In this document: piece after piece, positions 34,430-45,190 of the stretch | Numbering within the stretch: position 1 is the stretch's first letter | Layout: each line of letters begins with the position of its first letter | Assembly: GCF_958450345.1 (NCBI RefSeq) | Contig: NC_088782.1 | Span: 108,282,358-108,346,357, forward strand | Length of the DNA stretch: 64,000 nt | DNA from: Calliphora vicina | Taxonomy: Eukaryota; Arthropoda; Insecta; Diptera; Calliphoridae | Direction of reading: 5' to 3' | Position numbers and translations under genes: made by a program | Notes under the pieces: generated by a model | Databases searched by the model: none | Seen by the model: only the letters and a program-made list of their open reading frames with translations | Told to the model about the DNA's origin: nothing

Positions 34430-35085
34430 TACTTAATATGTGATAATTATAACAAGTATACTTACTTTGTATATGGGGGATTTCATGTCAAGTGAACCAA
34501 CTTTTGAAATCAATGTCTTCCGATCGGGATGAAATTTGCACCAAGGTTGGTTCTATTGGACACAATTTTTCAACAAGATCGGTGGAGTCTGTCTGAGTTA
34601 GAGGGGGTCTTAATTTGACAGTTCGGCCAAGTAGGGGTTTTTTCTCATCCTTGTAACTTATTACCTATTGTTCTTAGCAAACTGTGTCCCAAATAGTTGA
34701 GAAAGCTATTTCATTAATCTTTCAAAAAAAAATTAAAATAAAAATTTTTCTACATTTTTTTCCGAAATTAAAATAAATTATTGTTAACTCAATACATACA
34801 ATTTTTGACTTTTTTTGCAAAATCGAACTTTTCCCGTTCACTTATATCAACGTATAGGAAATTGTGTCTTATTTTAAAAAATGTATAAAATATTTAAGAA
34901 TTTGATTACTAATAAAAGACTTTTTTCAAAAACATGGGAATCCTCTATGGTCGTGTGAAATTGTATTAAAATCAGGCTATACGTTTAGAAGTTACAGATT
35001 TATTTCCACTTTTTGTTTAATTTCTCCCACTATATGAAGTGCACGTAATCTGAAATTTGTTTGCTATAACTTTGTGACGCTACTT
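34430..35085. other. Old repeat-like sequence, unassigned
   Basis: Includes TTTCATGTCAAGTGAACCAA and GATCGGGATGAAATTTGCAC, wording typical of dispersed non-coding fly repeats, but with no second copy in this window. Confidence 0.35.
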
Positions 35086-35303
35086 GATATACCATAATGA
35101 TCGATTGGTTAAGATATTTTCTCAGTTAGGGGTTGTTATCTTATATTTAATTCACAAATACACCATTTTGTTTTATTCATATCACCTCACACCACACCTG
35201 ACTTTTAATCACACTTTCAAAACATTCGTTAACTTTCTTAACAAAACAAAAAAAAAAAAAACAAAAATCTCTATAACTAAAATTTTTTCTCAATTTTTCT
35301 TAG

Positions 35304-35351
35304 CAAGATTTTGTGGATCCGTACAAAGGCAGTAATACCTATATATTTTAA
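35304..35351 (+). CDS. Alternative terminal exon (15 residues)
   Basis: A strong compact acceptor (TTTTTCTCAATTTTTCTTAG, ending 35303) is followed by 15 codons, QDFVDPYKGSNTYIF, and TAA at 35349-35351. It is in phase 0, so it fits the donors at 13332 (exon 3), 21373 (exon 4) or 27846 (exon 5). It ends in a hydrophobic aromatic C-terminus, which could be a PDZ-type ligand (NTYIF; inference). AATAAA signals follow at about 35429 and 35544. It is short, so the call rests on splice signal, phase and absence of a similar reading nearby. Confidence 0.6.
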   Translation, partial: QDFVDPYKGSNTYIF

Positions 35352-36155
35352 TTCCTATTACTTTTAAAACAAATCATAAATGAACCAAAAAAAAACACAA
35401 ATTCTTTTTAAATTAAATTGATAAAAAAAATAAAGCAAAGCAAAAGGTAATTTTTTCCATATATATTTACAACAATTTTAAATAAGTTCCTTAAAAAAAA
35501 CAAAAATCTTTCTCTAAGCAATTTTAAAGTTAGCAAATAAAAAAAGAAATAAAGTTAATAATTTATAAACTGTCGTTTGAAAACAAACGAAATCAAATTC
35601 TAGCCCTCGATTCTTGTATTAGTAGGAAGTTTTGTAAAAGAAAACGTTAAAATTGTTTGCTTTCATTTCATTGTCATTTCAAATGTTCGTTTTGTCGTTG
35701 TATGGATTGTGTTATTTGTTGTGTTGTCCTGTTAATCATTGTTTAACTTTTATATTGTTGTTTAATGACGCACGACAGTTTAATAAATTATTAACTTTTG
35801 CATGTCTTTTTTTCTGTATTTCTACTTTAAGTAGGAAGTTTCCTGTTTAACTGTTTGAAACTAACATTTCGTTTAGATTAATTTGGTTATTAGGGGCACG
35901 TAAGTATTACTAATAAAACTAAAATGTGATTAACAAAAGTGTAATGAAATATTTAAATTAGTAGTTTTGGATTTCTTGATGATTTATACCAACAAGACCT
36001 GCTCTTTAGAATTTACTTGACAAAAGGTAGGTTCCAACTATGTTTCAACATTCATACGACGAGTTTTTCAACAAGACCGAGTCTCAGCCTCGTCCCTAAA
36101 GATGATGATTACGATTCAACCAACGAACCCTGATAATTTCACATCTGCGACTGAA
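35352..36155. other. Possible 3' UTR, then unassigned intron
   Basis: 35352-35560 is A-rich with AATAAA signals and could be UTR of the preceding terminal exon. Nothing else is recognised before the 182-bp array. Confidence 0.4.
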
Positions 36156-36159
36156 TAAT

Positions 36160-38650
36160 AACAAATATATTTGACACTAATATGGCCCCACTGACTGTCA
36201 ATACCTTTCTAGTCTAACTGTAATTGCTGTATCTCCATAGAGAGGAGAGAGAAAGAAATATGAACTCCAAAGACTCATTAGAACAAAGCATTAGCCCGCA
36301 ATCTCTAAAGTTTAAAACCTTTGAGTTCATCTAGGGTATTTGAACGTTTAGTCATGACAAAATGAGTTTCAACTTTGCTTTTGCTCTTTTAAGTCTGACT
36401 GTAATTGTTATATTTGCATAGAGAGAGGAGATAGAATGAAATCTAAACTCCAAAGACTTATTAGAACAAAGGATTAGCCCGCAATCACTAAAGTTTAAAA
36501 AATTTGATTTCATCTTGATATTGGAACTTTTAGTAATGTCAAAATAAGTTCCTACTTAGCTTTTACTCTTTTAAGTTTAACTCTAATTATTATATCTGCA
36601 TAGAGAGAGGGGAGAGAATAAAACTTAAACTCCGAAGACTCATTAGAACAAATTATTAGCTCCCAATCTCTAAAGTTTAAAACATTTGAGTTCATCTAGG
36701 TATATGAACTTTCAGTCAAATCAAAATAAGTACCTACTTAGCTTTTACTCTTTTAAGTTTAACTCTAATTATTATATCTGCATAGAGAGAGGGGAGAGAA
36801 TAAAACTTAAACTCCTAAGACTCATTAGAACAAAGGATTAGCTCCCAATCTCTAAAGTTTAAAACATTTGAGTTCATCTAGGTATTTGAACTTTCAATCA
36901 AATCAAAATAAGTTCCTGCTTGGCTTTTACTCATTTAAGTTTAACTGTAATTGTTATGTCTGCATAAAGAGAGGAGAGAAAATGAAATGTAATCTCCGAA
37001 GACTCATTAGAACAAATTATTAGCTCCCAATCTCTAAATTTTAACACTCTTGAGTTCATTTAGGTATTTGAACTTTTGGTCATATAAAATAAGTTCCTAC
37101 TTTGCTTTCACTCTTTTAAGTTTAACTGCAATTGTTATATCTGGATAGAGAGAGAATAAAATTTAAACTCCGAAGACTTGTTAGAACAAATTATTAGCTA
37201 TCAATCTCTAAATTGTAACACATTTGAGTTCATTTAGGTATTTGAACTTTTGGTCATATAAAATAAGTTCCAATTTTGAATTTACTCTTTCAAGTCTAAC
37301 TGTAATTGCTGTATCTCCATAGAGAGGAGAGAGAAAGAAATCTAAACTCCAAAGATTCATTAGAACAAAGGATTAGCTCACAATCTCTAAAGTTTAACAT
37401 TTTTGAGTTCATCTAGGTATTTGAACTTCTAGTCATATCAAAATAAGTCCCTACTTTGCATTTACTCTTTCAAGTCTAACTGTAATTGCTGTGTCTCCAT
37501 AGAGAGGAGAGAGAAATAAATCTAAATTCCGAAGACTCATTAGAACAAAGGATAAGCTCCCAATCTCTAAAGTTTAACACATTTGAGTTCATCTAGGTAT
37601 TCAAACTTTTAGTCATGACAAAATCAGTGTTCAAAAAGCTACGATAACTAACAAATTTTTAACTGTTGCTACAACTACTGCTTCAAAAAAGTGTATGTAG
37701 CGATAGCAGTAGCATTTGTCTTTTTTCGTTTTCTTGTTTTTTTAAAACTACTGCTACCTTCAAAATATAAAACTCTTAACAGAGCAGTAGTAAAACTTGA
37801 ATTGTAAATGGAGTAGTAGCATAAAAATATAAATCATTGCTACTGCTCTATATCGAGTTTTAATTTTTAAGGTAGCAGTAAAGTAGCAGTTGATGCAGCA
37901 GTTAAGGTAGCAATAAAAGTAGTCAAAAAAGAAAATCTTCAGTCATAACACCAAAATTGACAGAATTAAACACTGTGTGTTGTTTTTGTTTTGAGAGAGT
38001 TTGAAAGAATTGTTCGATTTTATTCGTCTCAGATGTTCGTGTTGCTAACAGAAAGATCGTGTTTTCTGTGTGTATAACAAAAAAGCCGAACTTTTGTTTA
38101 CAACACGACCAACATACACAAATATACATTCACAACAACAACACATAATATACTTTTTTGGCTGAAGATTTTTATTTTTGACTTATTTTATTGCTACCTC
38201 AACTGCTACTTAGCTGCTACTTCAACTGCTACTTAACTGCTACTTCTTCTACTACCTTAACTGCTACTTCTATTACTACTAAATTTTAAAAGTAGCAGAA
38301 TTAATAAAAAACTAATGACTGCTACATCAAAACTTTTTCTTTTTTAAGGTAGCAATAGAAAATAAATTACTCTGCTACTTTTAAATTTTTCTTTTATTAG
38401 TACTACTACAACTATTGCTACCAAAATGTGAAGGTAGCAGTAGTAGTAGTAATTATTGATTCCGAGTTTTTATTAATTTTTTAACTAGACTACTTGTGTT
38501 TTTTCATTGCTACTGCTACTTGTAGTCTAGTTTTTTAAACACTGGACAAAATAAGGTCTTATTTAGCTTTTACTCTTTTAAGGCTGACTGTAATTATTAT
38601 ATCTGCATAGAGAGAGAATTTATAATGAAACTGAAACTCCGAAGACTCTC
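36160..38650. repeat. 182-bp tandem satellite array, interrupted by a hAT element
   Basis: The phrase CTTTTAAGTCTAACTGTAATTG recurs with its AAG at about 36210, 36391, 36573, 36755, 36937, 37118, 37292 and 37472, spacing 181-182 bp except for two slightly shorter units. Each unit also holds ATCTGCATAGAGAGAGGAG, CTCCGAAGACTCATTAGAAC and TTGAGTTCATCTAGG. A ninth unit resumes at 38553 after the hAT insertion 37625-38544. Neighbouring units are near-identical, pointing to local amplification. Confidence 0.9.
37617..38552. mobile_element. hAT-type foldback element with perfect 8-bp TSD
   Basis: GACAAAAT at 37617-37624 and 38545-38552 is a perfect 8-bp target duplication. The element 37625-38544 begins CAGTGTTCAAAAAGCTAC and ends TAGTTTTTTAAACACTG. 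Both arms are built from GTAGCAGT / ACTGCTAC words in opposite orientation, forming a long imperfect foldback around a roughly 280-bp unique centre (about 37920-38190). The 68-codon minus frame in the centre shows no domain. 8-bp TSD and CAGTG ends are hAT hallmarks. Confidence 0.9.
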
Positions 38651-39530
38651 TGCTTTATTTGTTTTAGTTGCTGTAATCGCAATTTGTAACGACAACTAAA
38701 CAGACAATGCAGTTAAGCAATTATTCAATGTCTTCATTATAGAGAGTAATTGCCACTAATGTCTGATCACTTGGCTGACTCAAATTGATATATTTTGGGC
38801 CACTTGACAGGTATGTGTTCTTTGTAGTGCAGCGATAAATCAATTGGTTACTTTGTACATCCCAGGTAATCTAGTAGGAAGACAATTGTCATTTAAGTGT
38901 CCCTAAGTAATCTATAGTCAGTAATTCGTAAAAATTGGTTTTATACAAATTGTATTGATATAATTCTCATACAATTTATTTTCTTGTTGCTTAAATATAC
39001 TGACATTCGATGTAATCAAGCGTGAAGACAATTGCTATTTTAGTATCTCTAAGTAGCCTGGAAAGTAGTCACTTCAAAAGTTCATTTTGTAACGCACTTT
39101 AGAAAGTAATTATTTTACCCACCAGAAGTAATCATTTTGAGATTTGCCGATTGAATATTTGTTTACAAGCAATCGGTTTTTGGACTGTCTATGCAATCCT
39201 TTTCAACTGTCTATTTGAGGTCAATTAGCCCCCGAACATGTTAAAATAACTAGTAATGGAACTGATGAAGTAACCGGCTAGGTATAACAAGTATGTGAAT
39301 ACAATGCATTGAGTACTTTGGACCAGCTATCAGACATTCTCATTGTAATCTGAGAGGGTCAAACCCCCTCTTTATGATATATACGCGTTAAAAGTACTAG
39401 TCAAGTAGTTAGCTTTAGGGACCGTAAATAGCGGTTATCCAGAAAATTTGAAATCAAAAAATCTCTATGTTAGAGTCAACCTAACTATACTGTTATATAC
39501 CAATGGATTCGTGTTGACGTGCTCTTTCAG
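38651..39530. other. Intron 5, nothing recognised
   Basis: Unassigned sequence. A short palindrome GAGGGTcaaacCCCCTC lies near 39354. Confidence 0.35.
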
Positions 39531-39539
39531 AATCTATAA

Positions 39540-40766
39540 TGACATTAACAGTTATTTTTCAACGTAAAAATAAAAGTTCGCAGGAAACACTTAAAAAAGG
39601 AGTTTAAATAGCCGTCATATAAAACTCATTTGAGGACTTTTATTTTTTCCGTCATAAAATAAAAGTCATAAGAGGAGTTTTATTTTTCCCATCAAAAAAT
39701 AAAACTCTTTTCGCTTACAATTTGATAATTGGAATCAAACAATAACAAATAAGACAGTATGGTCGGTCAAGCCCGACCATATAATACCCTACACTAAGTA
39801 AAAGAGCAAAAACATTTTTCTTTTAAAATTTCAATAATTTATATTTTTGAGTGATTTTCGGAAGTGGACTATGACCAATTATGGACCGATCACCATTAAA
39901 TTATTTGTGTCTATATGAAAGTTTACTATGTTGAATTTTGTGAGTATACCAACATTTTTAAGCGATTTATGCACGTTAAAGTGATTTTCGGAAGCGGGTC
40001 TATATGGGAGCTATGACTAATTATGGACCGATCGTAACAAAATTTGGTGATATGAATTTTGTATATATAAAACTTATTTGGAGAGCAATTTGTGAAGATA
40101 CATTTATAAATTAAATATTTATGTCCGATAAAGTCCAATTTCGGAAGGACATTTGTATGGGGGCTAGGTGAAATAATGGACCGATTTCAGCCAGTTTCAA
40201 TAGGCTTGGTCCCTGGGCCGAAAAAATAATATGTACCAAATTTGATCGAAATATCTTCAAAATTGCGACCTGTACTCTGCGCACAAGGTTTACATGGACA
40301 GCCAGCCAGCCGACCAGAAGGACGGACGGACGGACATCGTTTAATCGACTCAGAAAGTGATTCTAAGTCGGTACAGTTTAAGGTGGGTGTTAGACTAATA
40401 TTTTTGGGCGTTACAAACATCTGCACAAACGCATAATACCCTCACCACTATGGTGGTGTGGGGTATAAAACTTAAGATCCCACTTGATTTTGTTTTAATG
40501 AAAAATTATTCAATTGCAATGCAAGGGGTTTTTCAAATTGTAATGACCTGACCAGCGGAAAGCTTTAGGTGTAAATTTACATAAAATGAGTTTTATTTTA
40601 TGACGGAAAAATTAAAACTCCTCAAATGAGTTGTTTTTATGATGGCTATTTAAAACTGTTTTTTTGAGATTTTCGTGCGAAATTTTTATTTTTACGTTGA
40701 AAAATAACTGTTTTAGATGGATTTTTATTTTTAAAGTCACAAAATAACTTTTTTGATATCCCTGTG
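39540..40766. mobile_element. Foldback element split by a family A copy
   Basis: 39548-39720 and 40590-40711 are inverted copies of one arm (words ACAGTTATTTTTCAACGTAA, GTTTAAATAGCC, AACTCATTTGAGGA, TTTTTCCGTCATAAAATAAA). The right arm extends to a possible terminus CAGGGATATCAAAAAAGTTA read inward from 40766. The matching left end seems truncated. The centre contains a reverse family A copy (39744-40469). Confidence 0.7.
39744..40469 (-). repeat. Dispersed family A copy (reverse, near complete)
   Basis: Starts AACAAATAAGACAGTATGGT with the hairpin TGGTCGGTCAAGCCCGACCA, contains both CGGAAG...ATGGGAGCTATGACTAAT modules, the CGGACGGACGGACATCG block, and ends ACCACTATGGTGGTGTGGGG TATAAAA. It is nested in the foldback 39540-40766. 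Confidence 0.85.
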
Positions 40767-41071
40767 TAACTAGTTGCCATCCTAAGTGATAGGTAAAACT
40801 ACTAGTTCGGGACAGTCTCCTAGAATTGCTGGGAGATAAAAATACATAGTTTTAGCATTATTTTTGTTTGTAAGACTAGGGAAAAACTGGACTTTTGAAA
40901 CAGATGTCTCTTTACTTATTACTTAACTTCTTTTTATTAACAAATTAATCTTTAACTAACTTTGCTTACCACCGAATCATGCTTTCAAATTTTAGGTTAA
41001 TTTTCTTCACCTTAAATTGAGAACAATTTTAATTAAATTTCGAAATATTTACAACCTTATCAAACATTTAG
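40767..41071 (+). other. End of the last intron
   Basis: Unassigned sequence leading to a compact acceptor (ATCAAACATTTAG ending 41071) with the nearest upstream AG 50 nt away. This is ordinary spacing, unlike exons 1, 3, 4 and 5. Confidence 0.5.
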
Positions 41072-41218
41072 CCCCTGAATGCTTTGAATTTCGATGATGA
41101 ATTAATCTATGCCGATTTGGAAAGTCAACACTATGGTCCCATTGATTACAAGGCTGCTTCCATATACGCTCAGGTCAAGAAGAACAAACAAGGAGCTTTA
41201 AAAGAAGTCAAATATTAA
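41072..41218 (+). CDS. Terminal exon: tyrosine-rich ITIM-like C-terminus
   Basis: Acceptor CATTTAG| then 48 codons to TAA at 41216-41218. It is in phase 0, so it can follow exon 3 (APNK|PLNA), exon 4 or the internal donor of exon 5. It reads PLNALNFDDELIYADLES, QHYGPIDYKAASIYAQV, KKNKQGALKEVKY. LIYADL (Tyr at 41108-41110) and SIYAQV (Tyr at 41165-41167) fit the ITIM pattern [SIVL]xYxx[ILV]. YGPI plus seven residues plus YAQV is close to an ITAM. Such motifs bind SH2 phosphatases or kinases when phosphorylated (family knowledge). Although small, it is convincingly coding: clean splice, phase, stop and poly(A) signals nearby. Confidence 0.8.
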   Translation, partial: PLNALNFDDELIYADLESQHYGPIDYKAASIYAQVKKNKQGALKEVKY

Positions 41219-41395
41219 AATACTTTCTCACAAATAACTACCAAACATCAGCAAAAGAATTTTTCATGACATCCTCCTCATAAATTTAAAACTAATAAGT
41301 GCATTTTAAACAAACCAAACAAATAAATAATATTGATTTTTGTAAGATTTAATAAATAAATAAAAATAAATAAAATTGTTTTATAAAAAACCTTT
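41219..41395 (+). terminator. 3' UTR with clustered poly(A) signals
   Basis: AATAAA at about 41322 and 41351, with further AATAAA/ATAAAA copies to 41375, 100-160 nt after the stop. It is the likely distal end of the gene. Sequence from 41396 to 41796 is AT-rich with nothing recognised. Confidence 0.6.
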
Positions 41396-41796
41396 TTTTT
41401 AAAAACAAATTAAGGCTGTTAATTGCCTTAATTTTTCAACACCTAAAATACTACTACTCTTTTTCTCTCTTAATGGTTGTAATTAAGAGTATTTATTTAT
41501 ATATTACAAGTGTTTTTAATTTGATTTATATTTGTATTTTTTATTTTTGTTAAATTAAGTCTTAATTTAAATTTAATTGTTTGTTTTTATTTAATTTGTC
41601 AATCTGTATATTATATATAAAAGATGTATTTATGTATATGTTGTTATATTTTATTTTAATATTAATTATTATTTTTATTTTTGTTTTTTTATTGATTTTG
41701 TTTACTTTATTGAATTATCTTTAATTATATATTTAATTGCTACAACTATTTGCATTATAAAATTTATAATTTTTTTCTAAAAACCAATTTACACAT

Positions 41797-42299
41797 AAAA
41801 GGGTATTTTTTTAAGCCCGATAGAACTTACAAAAGGGTTAACTGTCAAACGAACTGCCATACTCCTAACACTTTTTAAAATTTATGATTATTATACTCTG
41901 GCAAATCATCATGAGTAGACTGAACCTTGAACAACGCTATCAAATTATGCAAATATCAGTCATGCGGCTCATTTTTGGCATAATTAATAACACAGAATTG
42001 CCGAATATGGAGTGAGACCAATCCAGAGCAGTCCCTAAAAACTCCATTACATTCATAAAAATTCACCGTGTTATTCGTGACATTTGGCCAGCAATGTTCG
42101 AAAAAGTGGCCCAATATTGGACATCCAGAATGCGCTTCATCAAGATTAGACGCGGTGGCCACATGCCCGAAATCATTTTCAAATGTTAATGTCATGTATT
42201 GATCTTTCGAATACAAACATTTTTTTTATGAAAACTTACTTTTTTTTGTGTTATTTTTTACAATTGAAAGTTCTATCGGGCTTAACAAAATACCCTTTA
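41797..42299 (+). mobile_element. Internally deleted DDE transposon with 28-bp TIRs
   Basis: Left end AAAGGGTATTTTTTTAAGCC and right end read inward AAAGGGTATTTTGTTAAGCC continue as CCGATAGAACTT on both sides, giving TIRs of about 30 bp. Inside, a + strand reading starts MSRLNLEQRYQIMQIS (typical N-terminal helix of this DDE family) and after a large deletion gives FEKVAQYWTSRMRFIKIRRGG and HMPEIIFKC, the family's C-terminal end. The catalytic core is absent. It is the same superfamily as, but a different element from, the one at 8886-9593. Confidence 0.85.
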
Positions 42300-43544
42300 T
42301 AAATAAATAAAATGTTGTTATAAAAATAAAGTTACTTAAGTTAATATTAGTAAAAAGGAATTAAAAAATAAAGAATGAAATTTATAATCAAACAAGATTT
42401 ATACAATTTTTGCAAAGTTAATATATTTCAATAAAAAGTGCATAATAAACAAAGGTATAAGATGTGTTTTAATTAAGAAAAGAAAATTACTGAATATCAA
42501 AGTTGAAAGGGTTAGTACACTGAAAAGAAAATTCATATATTCAGATTATGAAATGGCTTTATTCATTAATGTATGGAACGAAATCTCTAATTTTATATCT
42601 ATGTAAATATCATTTGCTGCAATGTCGTCATAACTCAAAAAATATCATTTTCGGCAGACGAATTATTATTATAAACCTTGATGTGTTTCCTATTTATTCA
42701 CAAAGTATTTTCCCAGCTTTGTGAAAAAAACTTGTCAAAAGGTCAATGTTAATCTCGCAATTCCTAAAAATTGGATAGAAAATCCCAAAAATCATAGGGT
42801 CCACATTTCTTTCGGTGCTGGGAAAATATTTTGCATATAAATAGGGAACAGATCAAGGTTTTCAAAGTTGCCTTCCATTTTCTGGTCCCAGCTTTCGGAT
42901 TTTAGAATATGTGGCAAACATTTTAAATTTTGATGAAATAAATTCCGAAGCGTGTACGGGCGACATTTTCAAAAAATAGGACATGTTTTTTATACCAAAA
43001 TGTTCTACTTGAAGCTAACTTACAGAAAAACATAAAATTGTTATATGTTCTTAAAGAACGTTTTTTTATAAAAATAATTAAGTCACATTTTCGCTCAAAA
43101 AAGAGCAAAAGTGTTCTATTTTTGGAATTAATAAATATAAAGTCGTTTATTTTTGGATTGATAATTGATATAACTCTGAAATCTCTTGTATGTTATTTGT
43201 AATTTAGTTTTGTAACTCAAAAAAAAAAAAAATGAGTGCAAAATTTTAATTTTGAAGTGCCTATAACTCGGAAATTATACGAGTTAAATAGCACATGCAT
43301 ATTTTCCAAAATTATAAAAATCTTTGAAATCGGATGGGAAACAAAACAATGGCACGTGTTTAAAAATTTAAATGTCGAAGTACCCTACTTTGATCACTCG
43401 TAGCGCCGCCCTATATCAATTTTAGAGTCCATTTTTCAAATTAAACTCGAATTTTCCTTGGCTAAGCCCACGTCACATTTATCTCGATCGGACCAGCCGT
43501 TGCCACAATTATTTCCAAAAAAATTTTGATTCTGTTTCAAATTC
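42300..43544. other. Unassigned sequence
   Basis: 43140-43540 has the mixed composition of an old dispersed repeat (CTATAACTCGGAAATTATAC; TCGATCGGACCAGCCGTTGC). No copy elsewhere in the window was found. 42923-43108 minus is an unsupported open frame. Confidence 0.35.
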
Positions 43545-44051
43545 AAAGGTTTTTTAAAATATATATTCGTGAGTGAATTTCGGAAGTGGGCCTTATATGG
43601 GAGCTATGACCAATTATGGACCGATCACCATAAAATTAGGTCGTGTGATTTATGTCTATATGAAAGTTTACTATGTTGAATTTTGTGTATATACCAACAT
43701 TTCTAAGTGATTTAAGCACTTTAAAGTGATTTTCGGAATCAGGTCTATAATGCGAGCTATGACCAATTATGGACCGATTGTAACAAAATTTGAATTTTGT
43801 ATATATAAAACTTATTTGGAGCGAAATTTGTGTAGATACATATATAAATTAAATATATATCTTCAAATTTGCGACCTGTACTCTGCGCACAAGGTTTACA
43901 TGGACAGCCAGCCAGACGGACGAACGGACATCGTTTAATCGACTCAGAAGGTGATTCTAAGTCGATCGGTATACGTTAAGGTGGGTGTTAGACCAATATT
44001 TTTGGGCGTTACACACATCTGCACAAACGCATAATACCCTCCCCACTATGG
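43545..44051 (-). repeat. Dispersed family A copy (reverse, internal deletion)
   Basis: Family A modules in reverse (GAATTTCGGAAGTGGGCC, two GAGCTATGACCAATTATGG boxes), a deletion at about 43858, then CTGCGCACAAGGTTTACATGG, CGGACGAACGGACATCG and ATAATACCCTCCCCACTATG. The extreme right hairpin is replaced by a family E copy starting at about 44050. Confidence 0.8.
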
Positions 44052-44330
44052 TGATCTGTAACTTATAAACGGTTAGCCCGATTTGAATGAAATTTCACAA
44101 GCGCAAAGAGGAAGTATTGTCGAGTTTAAGTTTTGAATGGACCACATGGGCCCAAAGTAGGACACCTCGGGTATGTTAAATTTTTAAAACGATCCACATT
44201 GGGGCAGACCTATATGGATCTTGGCGATAATTAAACGTCTGAGGTTTGGTATGAATTATTGGTATCACTGAAAAGGTAGTTTTGTATAGATTTTCAATAT
44301 GTAAAAAAAATTAGTTTTACCTACCTAAAA
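44050..44330 (+). repeat. Dispersed repeat family E, copy 1
   Basis: Shares GATTTGAATGAAATTTCACA, GTATTGTCGAGTTTAAGTTT and AAAACGATCCACAT with 60450-60780, and in inverse orientation with 50060-50395. No coding frame. Confidence 0.65.
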
Positions 44331-45190
44331 ATCCTAAAATTGCAAAAACATTTTATACACAAGTAAATAATTATATATTTTTTTATAAAATAGTAAATAT
44401 TTTATGTTTTTAGGCGAAAAAATATTTATTAAAACAATTTCGTCATATATTAAGTAAAATTAAAATTGCTAATATAATGTAAATATAAAAATTAATTAAA
44501 AAATTTTGGATGTAAATTGTAATTTATTATTCAGAAGGAATTTTCATCATCATTTGCTGAATCACACGAATCACTTTCAAAATCAGATGTTATTTCACAT
44601 GGTATTGCTAAAAACTCTTTTACTTCTTGGGGTAGTTCCTGTTTATTTGTTTGGTATTTTTCTTGTTTTCGTAATTATTGAATCCGAGTTAACAAATAAA
44701 AAGTTGAAAATATCTTCTAAGTTTTCTTTTCGCCCACATCTTCTCGCATTATTTTCTCTGACTATTTTGCAAAAATCCAAAAACTAAGCGAAAAGATAAT
44801 TTTTAATCTTTATTCTAAATAACTGCAAAGGTTTTTATTTATAAAGAACTTTCTTATATGATAATACCTCCATTTGTTTATTTTATATAAACTATTAAGC
44901 TTTATATAACTAAATTTCAGTATGGAATGACACCTTTTTTGGTCCGCCTGTGTTCCAATATGCAACTTGTGACAAACTTTAAAATCACAATCTATTTCAA
45001 AACATTTCATCGAGTATTTTGTAAAAGAAATTTATGTAGAATTCGGGAGAATTTCATACTTTTTTTGCTTCTAAAATTTTGAGTAATAATAAAAAATCCA
45101 AAAATAAATACATTTTCTTTAAGTTATGATTCTGGCAAAGTATTATTTTGAATTAATTCCAAAATGTTATCTGTATATTCGCGACATATT
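44331..45190. other. Unassigned sequence
   Basis: AT-rich, no supported feature. Confidence 0.35.

Noticed and set aside
36160..38650. CRISPR-like regular spacing of 182 bp
   Set aside because: Whole units are repeated, with no alternation of conserved repeats and unique spacers. It is a tandem satellite.
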